Source: Helopsaltes ochotensis (Eukaryota > Chordata > Aves > Passeriformes > Locustellidae). From it: DNA of 64,000 nt. The stretch spans positions 171,874 to 235,873 of the forward strand of contig VXBM01001206.1 of the NCBI GenBank assembly GCA_013400155.1, in the 5' to 3' direction. The notes under the pieces are model-generated. The model was not told the origin of the DNA, did no database searches, and was given only the letters and a program-made list of their open reading frames with translations. The translations under genes were made by a program, and so were the position numbers. Within the stretch, counting starts at the first letter, position 1, and each line of letters begins with the position of its first letter. Of the stretch, positions 50,501-59,886 are shown one piece after another.

Positions 50501-50637
50501 CGCCGAGGCGGAGCGGCGGTGGGGCCGCGGGGGTGGGAGCGGGGGGGGACCCGGGCCCGGTCTGGAATATTCCGGCGGGGCGGGAGCGGGGAGGTGGGAA
50601 GAGCTAGGGAGGGGAAGCGAGGGAGGGTCCTCACCAT
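14571..50637 (-). CDS. PPP3R1: PPP3R1, calcineurin subunit B type 1
   Basis: Six coding exons on the minus strand: 50635-50637 (ATG only), 26992-27031, 18367-18543, 16871-16930, 15994-16178 and 14571-14618. They total 513 nt, 170 residues plus stop, exactly the vertebrate CNB1 length and, from memory, essentially identical to it. Four EF-hand loops are complete: 31-42 (DLDNSG...), 63-74 (DTDGNG...), 100-111 (DMDKDG...) and 141-152 (DKDGDG...), each with Asp at position 1 and Glu at 12. Residues 1-6 read MGNEAS, the N-myristoylation site at Gly2. The C-terminus is HKKMVVDV. Known role: Ca2+-binding regulatory subunit of the phosphatase calcineurin, which dephosphorylates NFAT. Introns 1 (23.6 kb) and 2 (8.4 kb) make up most of the locus. 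No disruption was seen. Confidence 0.97.
14619..18366 (-). other. PPP3R1 introns 3 to 5
   Basis: Introns at 14619-15993, 16179-16870 and 16931-18366, broken by coding exons. All have GT/AG ends. I recognise no repeats or other genes in them. Confidence 0.8.
18544..26991 (-). other. PPP3R1 intron 2
   Basis: 8448 bp of mostly A/T-rich sequence between the exons ending ...EMCSH and starting DADEIK. I could not identify any mobile element, RNA gene or pseudogene. Open frames of up to 150 codons (25151-25603) have no recognisable motif or codon pattern. Confidence 0.7.
34185..35393 (+). mobile_element. CR1 LINE fragment with reverse-transcriptase region remnant
   Basis: A 1.2-kb sense-oriented 5'-truncated CR1. 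The open frame at 34189-34551 carries a degraded RT block (PGFVQGRPCLTNL, then AVDVFYLHFRKAFDT). Further on, NSVASRTRKDIPPLYLVLGT and EVLEQVQRRF match the end of CR1 ORF2. The 3' region ends with ttggacttgatgatcttgga and a degenerate attctttgatta tail. Frameshifts break the frame, so it is a dead copy. It lies antisense to PPP3R1 in intron 1. Confidence 0.9.
40380..40450. repeat. TA-rich tract
   Basis: An irregular run of tata, taatta and atatat words in PPP3R1 intron 1, about 165 bp left of the LTR-like segment. Confidence 0.6.
40616..40877 (-). mobile_element. Candidate solo LTR of an avian endogenous retrovirus
   Basis: On the minus strand the segment starts TGTAACGG and ends CGACA, giving TG...CA ends about 262 bp apart. 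A TATAAATA lies at 40720-40727 and an AATAAA at 40702-40707, the tight TATA/poly(A) arrangement of an LTR. The part after AATAAA holds two tandem copies of a 21-bp unit (40620-40661). It resembles songbird ERV LTRs as I remember them. I found no convincing target-site duplication and no internal viral genes, so the edges are tentative. Confidence 0.55.
42280..42355. repeat. A/C-rich low-complexity tract
   Basis: Runs of acaaaa and aaaacc words with almost no g, in PPP3R1 intron 1. Similar in style to the tract at 3868. Confidence 0.7.
46364..46443. repeat. 40-bp tandem duplication
   Basis: Two head-to-tail copies, 46364-46403 and 46404-46443, each starting ctgtcatcattccctcccca and differing at a few bases. 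In PPP3R1 intron 1. Confidence 0.9.
46846..46915 (-). mobile_element. CR1 LINE 3'-end fragment
   Basis: Reversed CR1 tail: agaatcatggaatcagtcag, ggttggaaaagaccgagatc, gagaccaacct. A very short truncated copy. Confidence 0.7.
47180..47556 (+). mobile_element. CR1 LINE 3'-region fragment
   Basis: Sense orientation: ggactggagcatctctctta, gaaagcctgagggagc, a tcagcatgaggaagaacttc block, and the 3' end caggtgccccaccctgg, ccttccaacccgacccattc, tgtgagg. A 5'-truncated copy in PPP3R1 intron 1. It is the source of the open frames on both strands here. Confidence 0.88.
48030..48047. repeat. Poly-T run
   Basis: An uninterrupted T run in PPP3R1 intron 1. Confidence 0.7.
50111..50150. repeat. Pentanucleotide repeat, ACAGC x4 then AGAGC x4
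   Basis: Exactly eight 5-bp units, four ACAGC followed by four AGAGC, in PPP3R1 intron 1 about 490 bp inside from the start codon and within the CpG island. Confidence 0.95.
50635..50637 (-). CDS. PPP3R1: PPP3R1 coding exon 1, initiator Met only
   Basis: The minus strand reads GCCGCCATGG, a perfect start context, with the GTGAGG splice donor directly after the ATG. The next coding base is GGA (Gly2) at 27031, so the exon contributes a single codon. This matches the known layout of vertebrate PPP3R1. Confidence 0.9.
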
Positions 50638-50788
50638 GGCGGCGGGTGGGCGTCAGGCGTCTCCCCCGCAGATGAATCCGCCGACCCCCGGCCTCGCTGT
50701 GCGTTATCCGGCGTCGCCGCCGCCGCCGTCGCCGCTCCCGGTGCGCCGCTCCCGTCACTGCGGCAAAGGCTCCGCTGACCCGCGCACC

Positions 50789-50820
50789 GAGCGAGCGAGC
50801 GAGCGAGGGAGGGAGGGAGG
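50789..50820. repeat. GAGC/GAGG tetranucleotide repeat in the PPP3R1 5' region
   Basis: About four GAGC units followed by four GAGG units. On the PPP3R1 mRNA strand this is a pyrimidine-rich CTCC/GCTC tract, probably near the start site. A (GCC)n run lies closer to the ATG at about 50714-50731. Confidence 0.8.
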
Positions 50821-50999
50821 GGGCGCGAGCGGCGCTGGCGCGGGGCGAGGGGGCGGGGCTCTCACATCCGGGCACTTCGCCGCGCCGGGGGCGGGGCCAG
50901 GCCGTGACGTCATCGGCAGGGTGGGGGGAGCGCAAAATGGCGGCGCGGGGTTCTGAGGGGCGGGAGAGAATTTTTTTTTTTTTGGTGAGATCGTTGAGT

Positions 51000-51345
51000 G
51001 CAACTGGAAAGCAGCTGGAACCCTAACCCCGAAACCTCTAAAGTCTTAAACCACTCAACTGCGTCGCCCAGAGCCAAATCCAGGCGCCTCTTAAACACCT
51101 CCAGGGTTGGTGACTCCACCAGCACCCTCAGCAGTCCATTCCAATATATGACCACCAGACCAGTGAAAAAAGGGTTTTTTCTGCTGTCTAATCCCAATCT
51201 TCCCCTGTCTCATCTTGAGGCTGTTGGCTCAGGTCCTCTCACTGCAGGCAGGGTAGAAGAGGCCGGACTCAGGGCCATTAAATCTCCCCCGAGCTTCTTC
51301 CAGGCTAAACTGCCCCAGGTCCCTCAGCCTCACAAACATGTGGGG
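51000..51345 (-). mobile_element. CR1 LINE fragment
   Basis: Reversed CR1 3' region: cctcttaaacacctccaggg, ttggtgactccaccagcacc, agtccattccaatat, tcttgaggctgttggctcag, cttcttccaggctaaactg. It lies just beyond the CpG island, upstream of PPP3R1. The extreme 3' end is degraded. Confidence 0.88.
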
Positions 51346-52071
51346 AAAAGGTGATTTTTGGGGCTGCCAGAAGGTCCCTTTTAGCAGGCCTTTTGTGTTC
51401 AATGTTAACTACAAAACACAACTGCTTTTTTTATTTTTGCTACCAGACCAAGGCTGATTCAGGGTGATGACATACACTTCTTTTCCCCCTTGTAGAATTT
51501 GACAGATGAATATGTGATCATTTCCAGTGCTGTGACTGTGTGGCCGCAGTGAATGGCTTGAAAAGTCTTGAAAAGGACTCCAAGGGTGCAGATTTCCTGA
51601 CCTGTGCAGCAGACATAAGTACAAAAATACCTTAATAAACCCAAGGTTTGTTGCTACTACAGCTGCTGGTGCTAACAATTGATATCTTTGCCCCTTCAGA
51701 CCTCTGCCCAGGGAAAGGTTCCCTCAGGAGAACTGCCAGAGCTGCTGGTTGTCCTTGTTCTCCCAAACATCCTCTGCTTAGGCAGGTCTTCCCCAGCTAT
51801 AACCTGTAAATATACATAATATATATGTGTATGGGTGTATGTATGTATTTTTATAAACTATGCTCCTGAAGCCCTTGCTGCTTGAGCTTCCTCGTGTGAC
51901 TTCTGCATTCTGCAGAAGGGGAAAAAAAAAAATCCATGCAGGGAGAAAGCTCTGTGCAAGGAGGCCTTTGGAAGTGCGCCTGTGAGAGGTGGCTGCTCTC
52001 CCTACCTTATTTTCCTAAGGTTTTTAATGTTGTATTGCAAGAAGCTATCCAGGCTTGAAGCTGCTGGGTAA

Positions 52072-52133
52072 AGAATCACAGAGTATTTCGTGTTGGAAAG
52101 GACCTCTGGAGATCATCCAGTCCCACCCTCATA
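52072..52133 (-). mobile_element. CR1 LINE 3'-end fragment
   Basis: Reversed CR1 tail: agaatcacagagtatttcg, tgttggaaaggacctctgg, agatcatccagtcccaccc. Very short. Confidence 0.78.
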
Positions 52134-54235
52134 TTTAACAGATTTTTTAGAGTATGGTGTTTCAGTACTGGTAATCATTAATTATACAAAACTAAAGGAT
52201 TTGTGCAGTGATGAGACGATCCTTAAAGGTGTATGTATGTACGTATCTCTGTTGTTTCATGACAGCCTCGTACCCTGCATAGCCTACAAAAGGAAATTAC
52301 TGAGCTGAATGCAAACTCAGATGAAAGATGTAGTCTCAGTAACCTCTTTGAGGCAAGATTTAGGGCAATGCAACTGCTTGCATAAGTAAGGCTGACCCTC
52401 AGGGAGCGATCTCTACATATTGTGAAGTTTTAAGTAGGCCAGATGACACCTCTAAAAACCTCTGTAAAGGGTAAAATAAAACAGTCAATAAAGAGGATGG
52501 GATTCCACATTTCCTTTGGTGTTTCTGCCTCTCTCTGCTAAATGGGTTTATTTTGGAGGACCATGGATTTTGGAGCACCGTGACGCAGCGCATAACACTG
52601 GAACAAATTAGGTGGCGATGTGAAAATAATAATTAGGTATTGTTGTGTTAACGCTGCCTCAGAGAAGACTCACTCGGGTACCACGTTGATGTTGTTTTCC
52701 AGGCGTTTGTTACTTGGCTCACAACAGCTAGACACTTTGCCAGGGAAATGCAAATTAATTCTGACAAGTTCAAGGTGAATGGTGAGCTAATTCACGGGGG
52801 AAGACTGGATTAATGCTTTAAAACCCGGTTAATTTTTTAGGACCACAGCTGAGAGCACGAGCTTTCCAGTCTAAAATGGTAATATCCTCTCCCTTCAGCT
52901 CCTTCTGGGAGAGGAACTGCCTCGTCACTGTTGCCCTATTAGTGGGAGTCTGAGCTGATCTAAGATTAGCAAAGGTTACCTTTAGAGTGCATGGAGAAAC
53001 CTGGAATCTTGAAATTAAATGCACAAGTGCTAAGAGGAACGGGGATCTCCCACAGGGAAGTCTGCTCAGGGACCTACATAAATGAAAGGTGGCCGTGGAG
53101 TTCAAGAATAGACCAGAAGTCGTTCTGTTCTGGAAGATTGAAGCAAAGCAGAACAATAAATGTGCAGTCCTTAGAAACTGTTAATGACTGACGAACGTTC
53201 TGTTCCCAAAGCGACATGCAGCAAGGGGGAAGCTTGAGCAGGGAAACCGGGAGTGGGTCAGGGAGACTGCAGGGAAAAGTCTGGCAAAAGTAACTAAGTG
53301 GAGGTGGTGGTAATGAGTGAAACTGAATAAGGGGTAATAAAAACAAAACAAGCACTGAAACATAAGAGTTGAGTTAATAACAAATCAGCAGAACAGGCTG
53401 GTAAGAGCCTCGGCCTGGCCACAGTGGGAGGTTATTCATCAGAAAATGGTCTGGTCCAGAGGAGGAATTTTCTGCCTGTTTTTATTAACAGATATAGATG
53501 GTTAGGATGTCTCTTTTTGAGAGGAAAAAACCCTAATTGATAGGATGTTTAGGAATAAAATATTCCTAGGTTTCACTGAAAGCTAGCATTAAAACTGACT
53601 GGCCTCTAGCCAAATAATAATAACTTGAGATCTCCATGAGAAAAAGGAATTCTGATGTAAAACAGTCTTGCTGCTTGCATCTCTGTCATTGCAGCTGTAT
53701 CTAGCAGATGTCAATCTGGAGGAAAATCAGCTAAATTATATTGAAGGAGGCTAGAATTTCTGTTGAATAATATAATGAGATTAAAATAAACAGAAATGAG
53801 GAACATAATACCTTATTTGTTACCTTTTTGAGTTCCAAACAGAGCCAAGAAGTTGAGGAAAACACAATTTTAATCTCGTGGTGCAGTTATGTCACTGCTA
53901 ATAGTTTTGAACCTCTAAATGCAGTACAAAGAACTAGTGCACTTTTAATTCCCTTTTCTCTTGTTTGAATGTGTCCAAGTTGCTTTTCTTTTATATCTAA
54001 CTTCTAAAAGAAGTTAAAAATGAAAGATGGTGTTTGTTAGTGTGTAGATAAGAGTCTGCAGAAAACCATGACTTGCATTTAACACTTTGCATTATGTTAC
54101 CTGTATTTCTGACTGATATTTTTGCAAATATTGATACATGATTTTTTTTTTCTTTTTAGAGTAAGCTTCAGACATTGCTTTGTCATTTTCTGCTGTTAGT
54201 AAAGCTCATCTGCATCATAATTGCAACCATTCAAA

Positions 54236-54470
54236 CTAGGATCATGGAATCATTTGGGTTGGAAGGGGCCTTTAAGGGCCACTTAGTCCAGCCATGGGGC
54301 CACCTATGTCCATCATAAGCCAGGACATCTTCAACGAGAGCAGGTTTTTCAGGTCCAATCTGACCTTGAATATTCCCAGGGATATAATATTCCTATCATA
54401 TTCCCTCTGGGCCACCCACTCCAGTGTTTTACCACCCTGACTGTAAAAAAAATCTGTCTCCATCTACATG
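54236..54470 (-). mobile_element. CR1 LINE fragment
   Basis: Reversed CR1: atcatggaatcatttgggtt, ggaaggggcctttaaggg, then a degenerate middle (gccaggacatcttcaac, gggccacccactccagtg) ending with a tctgtaaag-like block. More diverged than the copy at 51000. Confidence 0.82.
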
Positions 54471-54489
54471 GAAACTGATTAAGCTACAG

Positions 54490-54531
54490 GTAAGTAAATA
54501 TGCAAACTCTGTAAGTAAATACGTAAACTCT
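54490..54531. repeat. 21-bp tandem duplication
   Basis: Two adjacent copies of gtaagtaaatatgcaaactct, the second with two substitutions. Confidence 0.85.
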
Positions 54532-57500
54532 GTACCTGTGTGGGATCTTCAGTGTTATGAACTGTTATGATGTGTCTTGCACAGTGCTTGACCTAAGGCC
54601 TGGAAAACACTTTCCATGCTGCTGTTTGTGTGTCCGGGCTCTAGCTCATTTTGCAGCATGTTTCTTCGAAAGTGCTATTGGTGGTGCTTTAACTGGCTCA
54701 AAGTTTTGAGTTGTGGTTTTTTTTTTTTTATATAGCATATGTCTTTGATGTCCTGAGCATATCTTTCTTTGTCTTACCTTGTGCTAGGCTTCATATAAAC
54801 ATCCCTGACTCACAAACCTTGCTGGATGCAATTCAGCATTCCCCTCTCTGTTAACCCAGGGTTAGGGCTGCCACCTAATTAAATAATCTTCTGTCCTGAC
54901 CCTTAACAGGCTGTAAGCAGCTTTTCCCAGCAAGGCAGGTAAAACTCTTGGGACAGTGCAATAAACCTTGAAAATACACTATTTTTAAGCATGTTTGTGT
55001 GTCTGTATGTGGTAGTGTTTTATAAAAATCAATAAACTCTTATTCTTCCGTAATTCTGTAAAAGGAAGAAAGGGAAGCAGCCTTTTATGAACTGGCTTTG
55101 AGAGAAAGTGCTTTCAGTTACAGTGGGCAAGGGAGGCAGTACTTTTATCAGCAAAAGAGGAAACCTTTTCAGATAGAAAGGAAAACTGTCCTTTCTCGGC
55201 CTGTTTGAATTGCCCTGATAGTGCAGGTCCTGAACTCTTAATATCTGTAAAACCATATTGATTCATCATTTCAATTGTAATAAAAGAACAATAAGCAAAT
55301 CTAAAGATACAATACTGACTAGAACTGACAAATGGTTGGAAGGATAATGTGCCTCTCATTGTATCTCTCTTACTCCTACATCTGTCTTTTCAGTTGAAAG
55401 AAATCGAAGGGAGCCTGGCCTTATTTTCTCACATATTTGTGAGAGCATGTATAAAGTGCCAAGGCTTGGGAGGAAAAGGGAGATGATGCTTTTCAGATCC
55501 AGTAAGGCACAGTTGAAAAAATGGGAGCTAATGAAAGACCAGAGGAATGCTGTGGAGCACAGAAGCCTTGTGAACCTGTAGGTAATAGGGTGAGTTTTAG
55601 TTATCCATTGGTTTATTTTGTGTCACTGTGGGAGGCTGGATTTCAAATTGCTGGAAGAGGTGCAGATGTGTTGTCTCTTGCATATGTGCATTTATTGAAA
55701 CAGTGTTTGGTAATGCTTCTGATCTGGGGATCTTGCTGCCCAAGGAGTTGTGAAACAATGACATGACTGTAGGATTATTTTTTTTTTCAGCTCTTGTTTG
55801 TCATTAACAGCCCCCAAGGACTTGAAGCCACGAACTGAAAATCATTACAAGAAACTTTTTTTACTTTTTCTTAACTGCATTATGAAGAGTAGCCTTCTGA
55901 TTTCCTAAACTTACTGCCAGTTCTGGCTAGGATGAACTGGGGATAAAAATGCTTTCCTTGTCTTTGTTCCTGTGCCTGTAATAATCACGTTACCAGATAA
56001 GTCTCTGCAGAACAATATGGAAACAATTTGCAAGAAAGATTGAGACTTAAAGGTTGCCTTTTTCTAGAGACTCTGCTGTTAGTGTAATACTTCCACGTAG
56101 TGATCTTGTTTGCCTAGCTGTTTTTTTAAGAATCCCTGATGGCATGCAGCTGTAGCTGGGGTTGGTATAATTAGCTGCTTTTTTTTCTGAAGGCATTTGT
56201 TCTGGGGAGCTGTTGTGGGCTTGCTGCTTGAAGACCCTGCAACAAATGGAAGTAAGTGCTGGAGTGGTGTTTGGTTTTTTTTTTCACTTATGTGCTTGTT
56301 TGTAACCTTTGCAAAGTCTTATTTATTTTGCTTAATTCTGCTAGAGATATATGTGTATCTGTCTGACTTTTGAAGTTCTTATCTTCCTGCAGGAACTGTT
56401 TAAGGCTGTAGGTACGTGTGGTTAATGAACTATTAATGTGTGTAACTCCAGTATTGTAGAAACAATCTCTTGAATTACTGTTTTATCACTGGTCATGTAT
56501 TGGCTGACTGGTTCAGGTTTGGGCCAGTGCAAATTCTGAAGGTAATGAACTCAGGCACTAAAGAAGACCAATAATTTAATGGCAAAATAACAATATGAAC
56601 TGAAACTATGCCAAAAGGTCTCTATTTGTTGTCTTTCTTGTAGCAGAGAGAAAAGTAAGGAATTGCTTTGTTGCTGGTCCTCTAATAGTTAGACCTGGGG
56701 ACAGATTTTAACACCAATTAGTAACCTGACTATTTCAAAACTAATCAGCATGCGTGTTTTCCTGTGAAGTACCTTTTAGCATACCAGTATGTCTTGTGGG
56801 GAGTTAATTAACACAAGGTTCTGTGTCTATTAACCTCTTTTTGTTGTCATGGAGGACAAAAGCAACGGCATTAACAAATGCTGTCTGTGGTGTGCTATGT
56901 TAAATTGCCTCTAGCGTAGCTGTGCGTTTATTCTACAGCTTTTACTGCCATGATCTCTGTGCTCACGTAATCTGTTTTCATTTGCAGTGCAGCCAGCACT
57001 ATGAAAAATTAAGCAGCATGTTAGAGCTTTCAAGGCAAACGTGATGCAGCATGATCACATATATTAATATTGAAGTTCCTTGCCCTTTAGCTGAGGCAGT
57101 GAGACCACACCAAGGGAGTCACCTGTGTGTGGAATTCTCTGCTGGGGCTGGTGTTCCCTGCAGAGACTTTTGGGAGTGCAGATGGAGGACTGTGTGGTTT
57201 GTCACCGAGGGAGAATAACCCTATATGCCAATAAGATATGTTGGGCACAGGATGGGATTTTTTTTTTTCTTTTTCTTTCTCAGGGGATTCAGAACTCAAA
57301 AATTCAGAAGTTGATATTCTTTTCTCAAGGTGCAAGGCACCTGGCCTATCAGCCGTGCCTGTCTGCTGGTGTTTGGATCAACATTGCACACCGCCTTTTT
57401 CTTACCATGGCAGTATCCAGGTGTTTTGCACCTGCAGCACAGGACTAGAAAATCACCTCAGCTCTTTAGTGCTGTGGGGAAGTTTCAGTAGAAAGTGAAA

Positions 57501-59870
57501 TTGCACTCAAGCTGCTGCATGGGGATTCTGTGTTTTGTTTACATAAAGCAGGTTCAGGTCCTGAATCCCAAGTGTTTAAACTTCCTGGGTTTTATGCTCT
57601 TCCCACTTGTAACCTGGTATGGTTACCCAAGGAATTGTAAATAAATTTGGCCTCCTGGCATCCTCTTCCTCCTTAGGGGCAGGTAATAGACTGCAGGTAA
57701 AAGACTGCAATGTTTTTGCAGTGTATGTGTCACTGAAGCTACTGAGAGCTCTTGCTTTGCACTGAAGTTAAAGAATCTATTACAGGAATTAAAAATTGGC
57801 TGGACTTGCTGTTAATCTCTGTTAATCTGAAGATTTTGAGTGATTTAAGCCTTTGGGCCTTCATCTTGCAGAAGACTGTCTAATTGAAAGGGGCATTTGC
57901 CAGGGATGGTGCGCAGCGTGTTACTCTGGTACAGTGTTAAGTCATGGTGCTTCTGCCTCCTACTTATTTGGCAAAGTACCATCAAGTTTCTGGTGTGGAA
58001 TGGATTTATGACTTCAGTAGATTTAATATCAGCTTCTGATCCATCAGGCTGTTTCTGAACTCTCCCACAAGAAAAAAACAGATATTTTCCTCTTCGGAAA
58101 GGACCTGCAATGTTTCCAGAGGAGATTTCAAAAGTCAGAATAATGACATTTTCTCTTATTTTCCTATCAAAATTCCCTCCAATTCTGTCTCCCTGTGGAC
58201 AAAATGTATACATAATGATAGTGAGATTCCTAAGTAAATACCATGAAAATTTAGGTGTCTTATTCATACAGTGTTATTTTTCTTTCCTCTGTCAATAGAG
58301 AAGAATACTGCTCTCTGAAAATTGTGCATTTTATTTTGCAGCCTGCTTTGCACGCTGAAAGCAATTTCAGATTTCACTGTAAAGTACCACAGCTGGAATT
58401 TTGCTGAAGCCCAAACAATTTTCCACTGGATGATAATATCCTTAAATGTACTGTCCCTAGTTTATGCAGCATGTATTATACAACAGGAGATACTCCAGGC
58501 TGTCCTCAATATGAAATCTAGTTTCAAAAAACCCACTTCTGTGAGCCTTGTCTGTGGCAGGAACAATAAGGCCAGTAATGATTCTAATGCTTTTCAGCTG
58601 GTGGAGAATGCAACAGAACATTTTGTGACTTTGGATCATGTGTTTATGCATAAATAACCAAAAAGAGGCTTAAGAGAACAGTGTCAAAAAAAAAAAAAGT
58701 GCAGATTATTAATTATCAGGATAGTACTAATGAGATGAAACTGTGTTGAAAAAAATTGTGTTATCTTTTAAAGAACTTCAGCTTTGTCTTTTCCCATTCA
58801 GTTGAAATTGTCATATGAGCCCTTCTGCAGTTTTAGGAACAGCTGGTAAATTTGCAGAGGAGACTTAATGCCCAGGAGAGTAAGGTATGCACTTGAACCT
58901 CACAATGCCACGAGAACTTGGTACTGCGTGTAAGTCTCGGTATTAAAAAAATATGGAAACTTGTTCGATGTTGTAATAAGCATGTTATTAATGCTGTGAC
59001 TTTATGGGTTAGAACTGAAAGAGATTTACTGAAGTGTATCCAGTTCTGGGACCCAGTATTCCCAGGATAAGTGCAGCCTGTGGATGAGGCCCTCCTGCTC
59101 TTCTGACAAACTTTCTCAGTGAAATTCCAGTCTGTCTTTTTCCCGTTATAGCTCACACCTATTTTGGACTGGAAGAAACAACACTCTAGTGGCTTTTTGG
59201 TCAACATAATTTGCAGTTTTCTGGCTGGCTGTGCTCACAGGAGTGTTTTGCTACCTCCCCAGAGCTAAAAGTGTAGGATGTGTCTGGGAAATGTTTATGC
59301 TACATCCCTCTTGCAAATAGAAACCATTCTGAGCAGCACCATCATGGCACACTGAGGCAACATGCTGCTTCCTGATTCTGACATCTGAATAAACACAGGT
59401 TATCAATACTCCCTTGTGCTGCTGGATATGACCTCTCCAGCTCTAGCACAACTTAAACCAAGCCCTCAGGAGCGAGCAGCTGAAAGCTTTCATTCTCTGT
59501 GGCTGCATCCTATAATCGTACTGTGGGATGGAAGGGACTAACTAATGCCTAAATACCAGGGAATACATACCCAGCCCTTCGCTGATCAAATGCAGCAGCA
59601 CTTAGCTCTGGATTTAGCTTAAGGTCAGGGAAGAGTAAAGGGATGCTGTTAGGGTGAAGGAGTAATCTGTAATCCTCTTGGTGGTGAAACCCAATCTGCC
59701 TCTCCTGGCCAGGTCAGTCCCTATGGGTAGCACACTAGATATGCCCACATCTGGTACCCTGAGAGAATTTCTCTGGCATGTGTGAAGGATTCCACTTTTT
59801 CTCACACATGGTAATGAAGATCTACATTTAATGTTGAGCAACCTGCAGCCCTTCTTGTGTGGGCTGCTAG

Positions 59871-59886
59871 CTTTTTTTTTTTTTTT
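59871..59886. repeat. Poly-T run
   Basis: A T run in the intergenic region. Similar homopolymers occur at 54718-54729 and 61732-61747. Confidence 0.7.

Larger units (their letters stand above)
27032..50634 (-). other. PPP3R1 intron 1
   Basis: 23,603 bp from the donor directly after the ATG (gtgagg) to the acceptor before GNEASYP. It contains a CR1 ORF2 fragment, an LTR-like segment, two CR1 tails, a 40-bp tandem duplication, and A/C-, TA- and T-rich tracts, listed separately. The rest is unremarkable A/T-rich sequence; no other gene was recognised. Confidence 0.85.
50100..50960. promoter_or_regulatory. PPP3R1: PPP3R1 CpG-island promoter
   Basis: Very G+C- and CpG-rich over about 860 bp, centred on the PPP3R1 ATG (50635-50637). 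Several GC boxes (gggcgggg near 50848 and 50890). A perfect CRE palindrome TGACGTCA at 50905-50912, and a YY1-type AAAATGGCGGC at 50934-50944 on the plus strand. No TATA box. The PPP3R1 start site probably lies within roughly 50750-50900. The long G+C-rich open frames on both strands arise from the base composition. Confidence 0.85.

Noticed and set aside
49928..50956. 342-codon plus-strand open frame over the PPP3R1 promoter
   Set aside because: Arg/Gly/Ala/Pro-rich composition from a CpG island, overlapping similar open frames in four other frames; no domain and no splice logic.
59500..59580. Possible CR1 tail (tgggatggaagggactaac region)
   Set aside because: Too short and diverged to separate from chance.
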